In this document: positions 51,243-59,721 of the stretch, one piece after another
Numbering within the stretch: the first letter of the stretch is position 1
Layout: each line of letters starts with the position of its first letter
DNA from: Sphaerisporangium fuscum
GTDB taxonomy: Bacteria; Actinomycetota; Actinomycetes; Streptosporangiales; Streptosporangiaceae
Assembly: GCF_018531465.1 (NCBI RefSeq)
Contig: NZ_JAHDTF010000038.1
Location: forward strand, 49,419-113,418
DNA length: 64,000 bases
Reading direction: 5' to 3'
Program-made: the position numbers and the translations under genes
Notes under the pieces: model-generated
The model's database searches: none
What the model was told of the DNA's origin: nothing
What the model saw: the letters and a program-made list of their open reading frames with translations, nothing else

Positions 51243-52523
51243 GTGGCTGCCATCGAGGCCGTTACCGCCCGCGAGATCCTCGACTCCCGGGGCAACCCCA
51301 CGGTCGAGGTAGAGATCCTGCTCGACGACTACAGCACCGGTCGCGCGGCGGTGCCGAGCGGCGCCTCGACCGGCCAGTTCGAGGCCGTGGAGCTGCGCGA
51401 CGGCGACAAGAAGCGTTACGGCGGCAAGGGCGTCGAGAAGGCCGTCCTCAACGTCACCGACGTCATCGCCGACGAGATCGTGGGCTTCGACGCCGAGGAG
51501 CAGCGCCTCGTCGACCAGACCATGATCGACCTCGACGGCACGCCCAACAAGGGGCGGCTCGGCGCCAACGCGATCCTCGGTGTCTCCCTGGCCCTGGCCA
51601 AGGCCGCGGCCGACAGCGCCGACCTGCCGCTGTTCCGTTACGTCGGCGGCCCGAACGCCCACGTGCTGCCGGTCCCGATGATGAACATCCTCAACGGCGG
51701 CGCCCACGCCGACAGCAACGTCGACATCCAGGAGTTCATGATCGCGCCGATCGGCGCCGAGACGTTCTCCGACGCCGTGCGCATGGGCACCGAGACCTAC
51801 CACGCGCTCAAGGGCGTGCTCAAGGAGAAGGGGTACGCCACCGGCCTCGGCGACGAGGGCGGCTTCGCCCCCAACCTCCCGAGCAACCGCGACGCGCTCG
51901 ACCTGATCCTCGTCGCGATCGAGAAGGCCGGCTACACCCCCGGCCAGGACGTCGCGCTGGCCCTCGACGTGGCGGCCAGTGAGTTCCACTCCGGCGGTGT
52001 CTACACCCTCGACGGCAAGGGGCACAGCTCAGACGAGCTGATCTCCTTCTACGAGGAGCTCGTCCGCTCCTACCCGCTGGTCTCCATCGAGGACCCGCTC
52101 AACGAGGAGGACTGGGAGGGCTGGAAGGCCATCACCACCGCCCTCGGCGGCAAGGTGCAGCTGGTGGGCGACGACCTGTTCGTCACCAACCCCGAGCGCC
52201 TGGAGCGCGGCATCCTCGAGGGCGCCGCCAACGCCCTGCTGGTGAAGGTCAACCAGATCGGCACCCTGTCGGAGACCCTCGACGCCGTCGACCTCGCCCA
52301 CCGCAGCGGCTACCGCTGCATGATGAGCCACCGCTCCGGCGAGACCGAGGACACCACGATCGCCGATCTCGCCGTCGCCACCAACTGCGGCCAGATCAAG
52401 ACCGGAGCCCCGGCCCGATCCGACCGCGTCGCCAAGTACAACCAGCTGCTCCGCATCGAGGAGCTGCTCGACGACGTCGCCCGCTACGCGGGTCGCACCG
52501 CCTTCCCACGTTTCCAGGGTTAG
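51243..52523 (+). CDS. eno: Enolase (phosphopyruvate hydratase)
   Basis: 426-residue glycolytic enzyme converting 2-phosphoglycerate to phosphoenolpyruvate. AVTAREILDSRGNPTVEVEI, VPSGASTGQFEAVELRDGD, GDEGGFAPNL, SIEDPLNEEDWEGW and GDDLFVTN followed by MMSHRSGETEDT are all present. The GTG at 51243 has AGGAG eight bases upstream; an in-frame start at 51198 would add atypical residues. A strong hairpin follows the stop. Confidence 0.98.
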   Translation: MAAIEAVTAREILDSRGNPTVEVEILLDDYSTGRAAVPSGASTGQFEAVELRDGDKKRYGGKGVEKAVLNVTDVIADEIVGFDAEEQRLVDQTMIDLDGTPNKGRLGANAILGVSLALAKAAADSADLPLFRYVGGPNAHVLPVPMMNILNGGAHADSNVDIQEFMIAPIGAETFSDAVRMGTETYHALKGVLKEKGYATGLGDEGGFAPNLPSNRDALDLILVAIEKAGYTPGQDVALALDVAASEFHSGGVYTLDGKGHSSDELISFYEELVRSYPLVSIEDPLNEEDWEGWKAITTALGGKVQLVGDDLFVTNPERLERGILEGAANALLVKVNQIGTLSETLDAVDLAHRSGYRCMMSHRSGETEDTTIADLAVATNCGQIKTGAPARSDRVAKYNQLLRIEELLDDVARYAGRTAFPRFQG

Positions 52524-52529
52524 TTTTCT

Positions 52530-52564
52530 CCGTACGGCTTGCGCGTCCGGCGCAAGCCGTACGG
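52530..52564 (+). terminator. Hairpin after eno
   Basis: Arms 52530-52544 (CCGTACGGCTTGCGC) and 52550-52564 pair perfectly over 15 bp with loop GTCCG, starting seven bases after the eno stop. It could end most eno transcripts or attenuate readthrough into the cell-division gene that starts 13 bases later. Confidence 0.8.
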
Positions 52565-52577
52565 ACCCGGGAGGAGC

Positions 52578-52997
52578 ATGAAGAAACGACCGCAACTGAC
52601 GGGACGGGCGGCGATCCTCGCGGTCGTCGTGTGCGCCATCGCCATGAGCCTCGCCTATCCTGTGCGCGAGTACGTCGCCCAGCGCCGTCAGATCGCCCAG
52701 CTCGAGAAGCAGCAGGCGGAGGCGCTCAAAGACCTGCAGGAGCTCGGAGAGCGCACCAAGCAGCTCGACGACCCGGCCTACATCCGGCAGCAGGCCAGGT
52801 CCCGGCTGTTCTACTGCGGCAAGGGCGAGAAGTGCTACGTCGTGCTCGACCGTGCCAAGAAGGCCGAGCGGCCCAAGAGCGGCACCACGGCTCCCGAGGA
52901 GCTGGACCCGTGGTACCAGACGTTGTGGGAGTCGATCGAGGCGGCCGACCGCGGCACCGGGCGCCGGGTGGAGGCGGGCCGCACGCCCGCTCGCTGA
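52578..52997 (+). CDS. Septum formation initiator (FtsB/DivIC-like)
   Basis: 139 residues. A short basic start is followed by one transmembrane helix (AILAVVVCAIAMSLAY), a coiled coil (VAQRRQIAQLEKQQAEALKD, about 35-65) and the conserved tail DDPAYIRQQARSRLFY. This is the layout of FtsB/DivIC, which joins FtsL and FtsQ at the septum. GGGAGGAG precedes the ATG. The position just after eno is conserved in actinobacteria. Confidence 0.92.
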   Translation: MKKRPQLTGRAAILAVVVCAIAMSLAYPVREYVAQRRQIAQLEKQQAEALKDLQELGERTKQLDDPAYIRQQARSRLFYCGKGEKCYVVLDRAKKAERPKSGTTAPEELDPWYQTLWESIEAADRGTGRRVEAGRTPAR

Positions 52998-53103
52998 GGG
53001 CCGGTCCCATGGCGGGACGGCCGGGCGTACCCGGAGCCGGGCAGGGCGCTCCGGCGGCAGAACGAGGTTTCGAGGGGCCGCGCGGTCCCAGGGGGAGTTG
53101 ACG

Positions 53104-53634
53104 ATGGTGGATCCGGCCGACGCGGCCGCGGTCGAACAGCAGCTCGGCCGGCCGCCGAGAGATCTGCGGGCGGTGGCCCACCGGTGCCCGTGCGGGCTGC
53201 CGGACGTCGTCGAGACGGCCCCCCGCCTGGCCGACGGCTCGCCGTTCCCGACGCTGTTCTACCTGACCTGCCCGAAGGCCGCTTCGGCGATCGGCACGCT
53301 GGAGTCGTCCGGGCTGATGAAACAGATGCAGGCCCGGCTGGCCGACGACCCCGAGCTGGCCGAGGCGTACGCCCGCGCCCACGACGACTACATCGCCCGC
53401 CGTGACAAGGCCGCCGCCGAGGAGGGCCTGGAGCCGCTGCCGCGGGGCATGCAGAGCGCGGGCGGCATGCCGAACCGCGTGAAATGCCTGCACGCCCTGG
53501 TCGGCCACGAGCTCGCCGTCCCGGGAGGCAACCCCTTCGGCCGTGAGGCCCTGGACGCCCTGCCCGAATGGTGGTGCGACGGGCCCTGCGTCGAGCTTCC
53601 CAGTGATCCCGCGGTCCCCCAGGAGGGCGCATGA
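53104..53634 (+). CDS. DUF501 domain protein
   Basis: 176 residues. Segments AVEQQLGRPPRDLRAVAHRC, PTLFYLTCPKAASAIGTLES and MQSAGGMPNRVKCLHALVGH match DUF501, a conserved actinobacterial family of unknown biochemical role. Several Cys and His residues (HRCPCG, LTCPK, KCLH) may bind metal. Its stop overlaps the start of the ppx gene (ATGA), the usual genomic order. Confidence 0.9.
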   Translation: MVDPADAAAVEQQLGRPPRDLRAVAHRCPCGLPDVVETAPRLADGSPFPTLFYLTCPKAASAIGTLESSGLMKQMQARLADDPELAEAYARAHDDYIARRDKAAAEEGLEPLPRGMQSAGGMPNRVKCLHALVGHELAVPGGNPFGREALDALPEWWCDGPCVELPSDPAVPQEGA

Positions 53635-54542
53635 CCCGCGTGGCCGCCGTCGACTGCGGCACCAACTCCGTCCGCCTGCTCATCGCCGACATCGGCTCGG
53701 GCGAGCTGTCCGACGTCGAGCGCCGCATGGAGATCGTCCGTCTCGGCGAGGGCGTCGACAGGACCGGCCGGCTCGCTCCCGAGGCCCTCGAGCGCACCTT
53801 CACCGCGATGCGCGGCTACGCCAAGCTGATCACCGAGCACGGCGCCTCCGCGGTGCGCGTGGTGGCCACCAGCGCCACCCGCGACGCCGCCAACCGCGCC
53901 GACTTCGTCACCGGCGTACGTGAGATCTTCGGAGTAGAGCCCGAGGTGGTCACCGGCTCGGAGGAGGCGCACCTGTCGTTCGTCGGCGCCACCGCCGGGC
54001 TCACCGGGGTGACGCCGCCGGTGCTCGTGGTCGACATCGGCGGTGGCTCCACCGAGTTCGTCCTCGGTTCGGCCGACGTCGACAGCGCGATCTCGGTCGA
54101 CATCGGCTGCGTCCGGCTCACCGAGCGCCACCTGGCGTCCGGCGTCACGCCCGAGGCCGTGGCGGCGGCGACCGCCGATATCGAGGCGGCCCTCGACCGG
54201 GTCTCCGCCGAGGTGCCGGTCGGCCGGGCGCACACCCTCATCGGGCTCGCCGGTTCGGTCACCACGGTCGCCGGCATCTCGCTCGACCTCCCGGCCTACG
54301 ACCCGGCGCGCATCCACGGCTCGCGCATCCCGGCCGCCCGGGTGCACGAGGTGTCGCGGCGGCTGCTCGCCATGACCCACGACGAGCGCGCGGCCATCCC
54401 CGTCATGCACCCCGGCCGGGTCGACGTGATCGGCGCGGGGGCGCTCATCCTCGACCGCATCGTGGCCCGCTACGGCTTCGGCGAGGTGCTGGTCAGCGAG
54501 CACGACATCCTCGACGGCATCGCCCGCGGCCTCGTTCCCTGA
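53631..54542 (+). CDS. ppx: Exopolyphosphatase/guanosine pentaphosphate phosphohydrolase (Ppx/GppA)
   Basis: 303 residues with the ASKHA fold. Phosphate 1 loop is VAAVDCGTNSVRLLIADIG and phosphate 2 loop is VLVVDIGGGSTEFVLG. The short single-module form is typical of mycobacterial Ppx1-type proteins. It cleaves polyphosphate or pppGpp, linking to the stringent response. Translationally coupled to the DUF501 gene. Confidence 0.93.
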   Translation: MTRVAAVDCGTNSVRLLIADIGSGELSDVERRMEIVRLGEGVDRTGRLAPEALERTFTAMRGYAKLITEHGASAVRVVATSATRDAANRADFVTGVREIFGVEPEVVTGSEEAHLSFVGATAGLTGVTPPVLVVDIGGGSTEFVLGSADVDSAISVDIGCVRLTERHLASGVTPEAVAAATADIEAALDRVSAEVPVGRAHTLIGLAGSVTTVAGISLDLPAYDPARIHGSRIPAARVHEVSRRLLAMTHDERAAIPVMHPGRVDVIGAGALILDRIVARYGFGEVLVSEHDILDGIARGLVP

Positions 54543-54584
54543 CGCGGCCGTCCGCATCGGGCGGCTGCCGGTACTGTCCACGGT

Positions 54585-55379
54585 ATGAGCTTCGTTCCCC
54601 CTGGCAGCGGCTGGCCTGAGGATCCCGCCGGTCCCGGTACGCCCGTGGCGCACACCCCGGAGGACGTACGCGAGCTGGCCGCGTCGAGCGGCACGCTCGC
54701 CGAGGTGACGGCCAGGGAGTCGGTGTGCCGCGCCTGTCCGCGCCTGGTGGAGTGGCGCGAGGAGGTCGCGCGGGTCAAGCGGCGGGCGTTCGCCGACGAG
54801 ACGTACTGGGGACGGCCGGTCGCGGGCTGGGGCGACGAGAAGCCCCGGGTGCTCATCGTCGGGCTCGCCCCGGCGGCGCACGGCGGCAACCGTACCGGGC
54901 GCATCTTCACCGGGGACCGCAGCGGCGACTGGCTGTTCGCCTCGCTGTATCGCACGGGGTTCGCCGCCCAGCCCACCAGCACACATGCGGGCGACGGCCA
55001 GCGGCTGCTCGGGGCCCGCGTGGTCGCGGCCGTGCGCTGTGCCCCTCCGGCGAACAAGCCGAGCGTCGAGGAGCGCGCGGCGTGCTTCCCCTGGCTGGCC
55101 AGGGAACTGCGGCTGGTCGCCGATCCGGTCCGCGTGGTGGTCTGCCTCGGCGGGTACGCCTGGCAGGCGGTGTGGCCGGCGCTGCGCGAGGCGGGCTACG
55201 AGCTGCCCCGCGGCAGGCCGCCGTTCGGACACGGCGCCGAGGCGGAGATCGCCTACGGCGGCGCCCCCGTCCACCTGCTGGGCTGTTACCACCCGAGCCA
55301 GCAGAACACCTTCACGGGCCGGGTGACCGAGGCGATGCTGGACGCCGTCTTCACCCGCGCCGGCGAGCTCTCCGCCTGA
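54585..55379 (+). CDS. Uracil-DNA glycosylase, type 5 (UdgB)
   Basis: 264 residues. Fe-S cluster cysteines are in ESVCRACPRL, RCAPPANKP and ERAACFPWL. Motif A reads IVGLAPAAHGGNRTGRIFTG, in which the usual catalytic polar residue of family 1 is replaced by Ala, as known for type 5. Motif B is CYHPSQQNTFTG. It removes uracil, hypoxanthine and xanthine from DNA. ATG at 54585, 42 bases after ppx. Confidence 0.9.
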   Translation: MSFVPPGSGWPEDPAGPGTPVAHTPEDVRELAASSGTLAEVTARESVCRACPRLVEWREEVARVKRRAFADETYWGRPVAGWGDEKPRVLIVGLAPAAHGGNRTGRIFTGDRSGDWLFASLYRTGFAAQPTSTHAGDGQRLLGARVVAAVRCAPPANKPSVEERAACFPWLARELRLVADPVRVVVCLGGYAWQAVWPALREAGYELPRGRPPFGHGAEAEIAYGGAPVHLLGCYHPSQQNTFTGRVTEAMLDAVFTRAGELSA

Positions 55380-55383
55380 CAGC

Positions 55384-55443
55384 CACCTCGCCGATTCGCG
55401 CGAGTATGCCCCGAGGGTGACGGGGAACGGTTCCGGCGAGGTG
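55384..55443 (+). other. Structured intergenic segment after udgB
   Basis: Arms CACCTCGCCG (55384-55393) and CGGCGAGGTG (55434-55443) pair perfectly around a 40-base loop that itself holds CCCCGAGGGTGACGGGG. A further small stem CCTGT...ACAGG follows near 55449-55468. It may be the udgB terminator; it matches no riboswitch consensus I know. Confidence 0.4.
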
Positions 55444-55624
55444 AGAGCCCTGTGACGAGAGTGACAGGAGTCCCTTTCGGGGTGGCCGGAGAAGTGAAGT
55501 TGGTCACTAGACGAACATTTTGCGGTTTTTCTGCGAAGAATCTGCCGCCTAGGTGGACGGTTTCGGAAAAACGGGCAGAGTTGCCGAGTAGGGGATTGGC
55601 GCTGATACCGGGTCGTGACGTAGC

Positions 55625-55644
55625 CTTGTGAATGGTTTCACAAG
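55625..55644. promoter_or_regulatory. Rex (redox repressor) operator before ndh
   Basis: CTTGTGAATGGTTTCACAAG is a perfect palindrome with spacer TGGT and contains TGTGAA-N4-TTCACA, the established actinobacterial Rex operator. It lies 29 bases before the ndh GTG start, so NADH-responsive repression of ndh is expected. Confidence 0.85.
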
Positions 55645-55672
55645 CAACGCCATGCCACGAAGGGGCACTCAG

Positions 55673-56992
55673 GTGGACCACAAGGCCAAGCACATCCTGA
55701 TCGTCGGCGGAGGTTACGTCGGTCTCTACACGGCGCTCCGGCTCCAGAGCCTGCTCCGTCGTCCGCTGCGGACCGGGACGGTTCGCATCACGCTGGTCGA
55801 CCCCCAGTCCTACATGACCTACCAGCCCTTCCTCCCCGAGGCGGCGGCGGGCAACCTTTCCCCGCGCCATGTGGTGACGCCGCTGCGCCGCGTGCTGCCG
55901 AAGGTCCGGATCCTCAACGGCAAGGTCACCAACGTGAGCCACGCCACCAAGTCGGTGACGTTCGAGCCGAACACCGGCCCCGTCGAGGAGATCGACTACG
56001 ACGTCATCGTCATGGCGGCCGGCTCGGTCTCCCGCACCCTGCCCATCCCCGGCCTGGCGGACGCCGCGATCGGCTTCAAGACCATCGGCGAGGCCATCGC
56101 GCTGCGCAACCGTGTGCTGGCCCTGCTCGACCGGGCCGACTCCACCGACGACGAGAAGGTGCGCCGGCGCGCGCTCACGTTCGTCGTGGTCGGCGGCGGC
56201 TTCGCGGGCGTCGAGGCCCTGGCCGAGCTGGAGGACATGGCCAGGGACGCGGTGAAGTACTACGACACCCTCTCGGAGGCGGACCTGCGCTGGGTGCTCG
56301 TCGAGGCCAGCGACCGCATCCTGCCCGAGGTGGGCCCCGAGATGGGCAAGTGGACGGCCGAGGAGCTGCAGAAGCGCGGCATCGAGGTCAAGATGAAGAC
56401 GCTGCTGAAGTCCTGCGAGGGCGGCAACGTGGTGCTCTCCGACGGCGACGAGTTCGAGTCGGCCACCATCGTGTGGACCGCCGGCGTGAAGCCCAGCCCC
56501 GTCGCCAACGCGGGCGACCTGCCCCTCGACGAGCGCGGCCGGATCAAGACCACGACCAGGCTCACCGTCGCCGGCACCAAGGGCGCCTTCGCCGCCGGTG
56601 ACGTGGCGGGCGTGCCCGACGTGACCAACCCCGGCCAGTACTGCGCTCCCAACGCCCAGCACGCGGTCCGGCAGAGCAAGGTGCTCGCCGAGAACGTCGT
56701 CGACTACCTGCGCGGCCGCCCGCTCCGCGAGTACCGGCACAAGTACGTCGGCTCGGTCGCGGGGCTCGGCCTGCACAAGGGCGTCGCGAACGTCTATGGC
56801 GTGAAGCTTCACGGTTTGCCTGCGTGGTTCATGCACCGCACCTACCATCTGTCCCGGGTGCCTACGTTGAACCGCAAGGTCCGCGTGGTGGCCGACTGGA
56901 CGCTCGCCCTGTTCTTCAAGCGGGAGACGGTCTCGCTGGGTGAGATCGAGTCGCCGCGTGAGGAGTTCAGGGCCGCGGCCGCCACAGGCTGA
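55673..56992 (+). CDS. ndh: Type II NADH dehydrogenase (NDH-2)
   Basis: 439-residue non-proton-pumping NADH:quinone oxidoreductase on the inner face of the membrane. The FAD Rossmann motif is ILIVGGGYVGLYTALRL, the NADH motif VVVGGGFAGVEALAELED, then IVWTAGVKPSP and GAFAAGDVAGVPD; the C-terminal amphipathic helix region (LPAWFMHRTYHLSRVPTLNR) binds the membrane. The GTG at 55673 has AAGGGG seven bases upstream; an ATG at 55652 is an alternative. The Rex operator upstream shows redox control. Confidence 0.93.
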   Translation: MDHKAKHILIVGGGYVGLYTALRLQSLLRRPLRTGTVRITLVDPQSYMTYQPFLPEAAAGNLSPRHVVTPLRRVLPKVRILNGKVTNVSHATKSVTFEPNTGPVEEIDYDVIVMAAGSVSRTLPIPGLADAAIGFKTIGEAIALRNRVLALLDRADSTDDEKVRRRALTFVVVGGGFAGVEALAELEDMARDAVKYYDTLSEADLRWVLVEASDRILPEVGPEMGKWTAEELQKRGIEVKMKTLLKSCEGGNVVLSDGDEFESATIVWTAGVKPSPVANAGDLPLDERGRIKTTTRLTVAGTKGAFAAGDVAGVPDVTNPGQYCAPNAQHAVRQSKVLAENVVDYLRGRPLREYRHKYVGSVAGLGLHKGVANVYGVKLHGLPAWFMHRTYHLSRVPTLNRKVRVVADWTLALFFKRETVSLGEIESPREEFRAAAATG

Positions 56993-57006
56993 CGAGAGAG
57001 GTTCGG

Positions 57007-57045
57007 GTACGGCTCGCGCGCACGACGTTGCCGCGCGAGCCGTAC
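57007..57045 (+). terminator. Hairpin after ndh
   Basis: Arms GTACGGCTCGCGCG (57007-57020) and CGCGCGAGCCGTAC (57032-57045) pair perfectly over 14 bp with an 11-base loop, 15 bases past the ndh stop. Confidence 0.75.
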
Positions 57046-57193
57046 TGTTCTCTGAAGGCATAACAAGGACGGGGTGGTGAAATTGGACTACTTGAGCGGT
57101 CTGATGTTCATTGCCCGAGTCACCGGGGCGCGTGACGTATACGGTTATCTTGCGGACTGCGGAAGGAAGAGCCGACTCGTAGGCTCTGACCCG

Positions 57194-57222
57194 TTACGCA
57201 AGTGTGGTCCGTTACGTATGAT
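57194..57222 (+). promoter_or_regulatory. Probable promoter of the tRNA gene
   Basis: TATGAT (57217-57222) lies seven bases before the mature tRNA 5' end, preceded after 17 bases by TTACGC (57194-57199). The -10 box matches five of six consensus bases; the -35 box is weaker. Confidence 0.45.
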
Positions 57223-57229
57223 TTACGGC

Positions 57230-57302
57230 GCCCCCGTAGCCCAATGGCAGAGGCAAACCCCTTAAAAGGGTTCCAGTGTGGGTTCGAGTCCCACCGGGGG
57301 CA
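57230..57302 (+). tRNA. tRNA with anticodon UAA (nominally leucine) but class I, short variable loop
   Basis: A complete cloverleaf can be drawn. Acceptor GCCCCCG/CGGGGGC pairs in all seven positions, D arm starts GCC and closes GGC, and anticodon stem AACCC/GGGTT is perfect. The loop CTTAAAA puts UAA at 34-36 after U33. The variable loop is only CCAGU. T stem GUGGG/CCCAC with loop UUCGAGU is perfect, and the discriminator is A73. No CCA is encoded. The anticodon reads UUA (Leu), yet bacterial leucine tRNAs, including bldA, have a long variable arm. Charging identity is therefore uncertain. Confidence 0.75.
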
Positions 57303-57470
57303 CTCTGCCGTCTATAAGAAACGCCCCGCTCGCAGTATCGGTGCCCCCGGGCCTATATCCTTGACGGTTTGCCGTCGCTCCGGACGTTTATCGAGACCGT
57401 TCCAAACCGGTCACCCACCCGGGGTCAGGAAAATCGTTACCGTTCTGTGTTGTCGTATTAGCGTCGCCGG

Positions 57471-58301
57471 TTAATCACCAAGGGTGTCCGTCGCGGCGAT
57501 TCCGCGCTGCCGATCCAGTGCGCCCCGCATGCCGGAACGAGGATCCCGGCTGGTCAGAAGGGCGGCCGTCGCCTCGTCCGCGGGCAGGAAGGCCTCAAGC
57601 TTCAGCTCGGCGATCGTGACGTCCACTGCCGTGGCGAACGTCGTCACCGTCGTCATCAGCCGCAGCTCGCCGTGCTCGGTGCGCAGGCGCAGCGGCACCG
57701 CGAACCCCAGGTGGTCGGCCGCCGGGGGCTGGCTCGGCACGTACCCGCGCAGCTCGGCGTGCAGCTCCGCCAGTCGTTCGTCCGGGTTGCGCAGGGATTC
57801 CTGGTGCAGCCGCTCCAGGATGTGTCCGGCCCACTGGTCGAAGTTCGCGATCCGGGACGCCATTCCCGCCGGGTGCAGGGCGAGCCGGTAGACGTTCGCC
57901 GGGCGGGCGAGCAGTTCGGGCGCCGATCCCTCGGAGAGCAGGCCGAACGCCGCGTTGACGGCCACCAGGTCGCCGCGCCGGTCCACGACGATGGCCGGGT
58001 AGGGGAGGTGCCCGGTGAGGATGTGGCCGAGGGCCGTGCGCACCGGGGCCAGCGCCGGGTCGTCCAGGCTCGTCTCGGGATAGACCGGGGCGTAACCCGC
58101 CGCGAGCAGCAGGCCGTTGCGCTCTCGTAGCGGCAGCTCCAGCGACTCGGCCAGCCGTATCACCATGCCTCGCCCGGGAGCCGAGCGGCCGCTTTCGATG
58201 AAACTGATGTGCCGCTGCGTCGTGCCGGCACGGATGGCGAGGTCGAGCTGGCTGAGGTGGCGCCGGGTCCGGCGTTCGCGCAGAGCCTGGGGGAAGTCCA
58301 C
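57471..58301 (-). CDS. XRE-family regulator with MmyB-like ligand-binding domain
   Basis: 276 residues. The N-terminal helix-turn-helix RERRTRRHLSQLDLAIRAGT, TQRHISFIESGRSAPGRGMV is followed by the MmyB-like PAS-type domain (PAIVVDRRGDLVAVNAAFGL), which binds fatty-acid-like ligands in relatives. It is divergent from an LLM flavin-dependent oxidoreductase and is its likely regulator. Its end lies about 170 bases from the tRNA gene. Confidence 0.87.
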   Translation of the reverse strand: MDFPQALRERRTRRHLSQLDLAIRAGTTQRHISFIESGRSAPGRGMVIRLAESLELPLRERNGLLLAAGYAPVYPETSLDDPALAPVRTALGHILTGHLPYPAIVVDRRGDLVAVNAAFGLLSEGSAPELLARPANVYRLALHPAGMASRIANFDQWAGHILERLHQESLRNPDERLAELHAELRGYVPSQPPAADHLGFAVPLRLRTEHGELRLMTTVTTFATAVDVTIAELKLEAFLPADEATAALLTSRDPRSGMRGALDRQRGIAATDTLGD

Positions 58302-58388
58302 GGGCCAGTTCTAGCCGCCGCGTCCCGCTTGTGGCGATTCCTCGCCGGGAATTGCCGCCATTCACCGCCACCCCGCACGCTACGGCCC

Positions 58389-59369
58389 ATGGAAGACGAC
58401 ATTCGCCTGGGCGTCCTGCTGCCGACCGGGCAGGCCCAGTGGGGCGAGGGCACGGACCCCCGCCGGTTGACCGATTTCGCCGTCCGGGCCGAACGGCTCG
58501 GCTACGCCTCGGTGTGGACGAACGACTCCCTGGTCACACCCCGGATCGAGGCGCTGGTCATGCTGGCCACCGCGGCCGCGGTGACCGAAGGGGTCACCCT
58601 CGGCACCGCCACGCTGATGCCGGTGCTGCGCCGCCCGGTGCAGGCGGCGCAGTCCCTCGCCTCTCTCGACCTGATGTCCGGCGGCCGGCTCACCGTGGCC
58701 GTGGGCGCGGGCTTCCCGGGGCGCTTCGGCCGGCCGCTGCACGAACTGTCGGAGGTGCCGTGGGAGGGGCGCTTCGCGCGCCTGGACGACACCGTGGCGC
58801 TCTGGCGGCACATCTGGAGCAATCGGGAGCCGAGCTCCTATCGGGGGCCCGTGCTGCGCTTTGAGGAGCTTCCAGCGGGCATCGCGCCGTACCGTCCCGG
58901 CGGTCCGCCGATCTGGCTCGGGGGCGCCACACCGGCCGCGCTGGCGCGGACGGGACGGCTGTACGACGGCTGGCTGCCCTACCCTCCCGACCCGGCCGGC
59001 TACGGGACCGGGCTGGCCGCGGTTCGCGAGGCGGCCGCAGGTGCCGGGCGGGACCCGATGGCCCTCACGGCGGGCCTGTTCGCCACGCTGCTCGTCACCG
59101 ACGACGAGGAGGCGGGCATGCGGGACCTTGCGGAGTACACCAGGGCGGTCTACGGGATGACGCCGGAGGAGGCCCAGCGGATCCAGCTCGTTGCGGCCGG
59201 CTCGCCCTCCTCTCTGGCGGACCGTCTGCGCCCGTATGTCGAGGCGGGTGCCCGTCACATCGTCTGCCGGATCGGCGTGCTGGACCTCCGGTCACAGCTG
59301 GAGCAGCTGGAGCGGATCGCCGAGCTGGGGAAAACGCTGAATGCCCTGCGGCCGGAATACGCCGCATGA
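58389..59369 (+). CDS. LLM-class flavin-dependent oxidoreductase
   Basis: 326-residue luciferase-like TIM barrel. Typical segments are AVRAERLGYASVWTNDSLVT, TLGTATLMPVLRRPVQAAQS, LASLDLMSGGRLTVAVGAGF and PPIWLGGATPAALARTGRLY. It uses FMN or F420; the cofactor cannot be decided. The ATG at 58389 gives the conserved start RLGVLLPTGQAQWGEG. Divergent from the XRE-MmyB regulator, 87 bases apart. Confidence 0.87.
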   Translation: MEDDIRLGVLLPTGQAQWGEGTDPRRLTDFAVRAERLGYASVWTNDSLVTPRIEALVMLATAAAVTEGVTLGTATLMPVLRRPVQAAQSLASLDLMSGGRLTVAVGAGFPGRFGRPLHELSEVPWEGRFARLDDTVALWRHIWSNREPSSYRGPVLRFEELPAGIAPYRPGGPPIWLGGATPAALARTGRLYDGWLPYPPDPAGYGTGLAAVREAAAGAGRDPMALTAGLFATLLVTDDEEAGMRDLAEYTRAVYGMTPEEAQRIQLVAAGSPSSLADRLRPYVEAGARHIVCRIGVLDLRSQLEQLERIAELGKTLNALRPEYAA

Positions 59370-59721
59370 TTCGGGGAATCGGCCGGGGGACCGCGTCCCG
59401 AGTTTCGGTGGTCTGTCCGATTCGGGTGGGGGAGAAAGGGGAGTGAAAACGTTTACTGATGCGGTTCTATCTCTCGGGCGATAGCGACGCGGCGCCCTGG
59501 CCCCAACTAATCGCATCGGCATGATCGACGCTCCGTGATTACCTGGAAGCTTTACTGTCCGGGTGAAAGGGTTTACTCCCCGTCATTGACGGAAAAATCC
59601 CCCCAGCGACCGGTTATCGGGCTGGTCGGAACCACCCTCCGAGCGTCCTGTGCCAAGGGGGCGCCGACCGACGGGCCCGGGGGAGAGACCCGGGCCGGCC
59701 CCGAAACGCGGGACGGGCCGT
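59370..59721. other. Intergenic stretch without recognisable gene
   Basis: About 350 bases between two genes that converge. TTTACT occurs three times (near 59452, 59553 and 59573), and GATGCG/CGCATC near 59459 and 59510 could form a long-range stem. The stretch is less GC-rich than its surroundings. No open frame has family features. Confidence 0.4.

Noticed and set aside
55384..55500. Riboswitch before ndh
   Set aside because: No match to consensus elements of TPP, FMN, cobalamin, SAM, glycine or ydaO types; kept only as a structured segment.
57074..57265. Small open frame running into the tRNA
   Set aside because: Its last residues are encoded by the tRNA itself, and no ribosome site or family feature is present.
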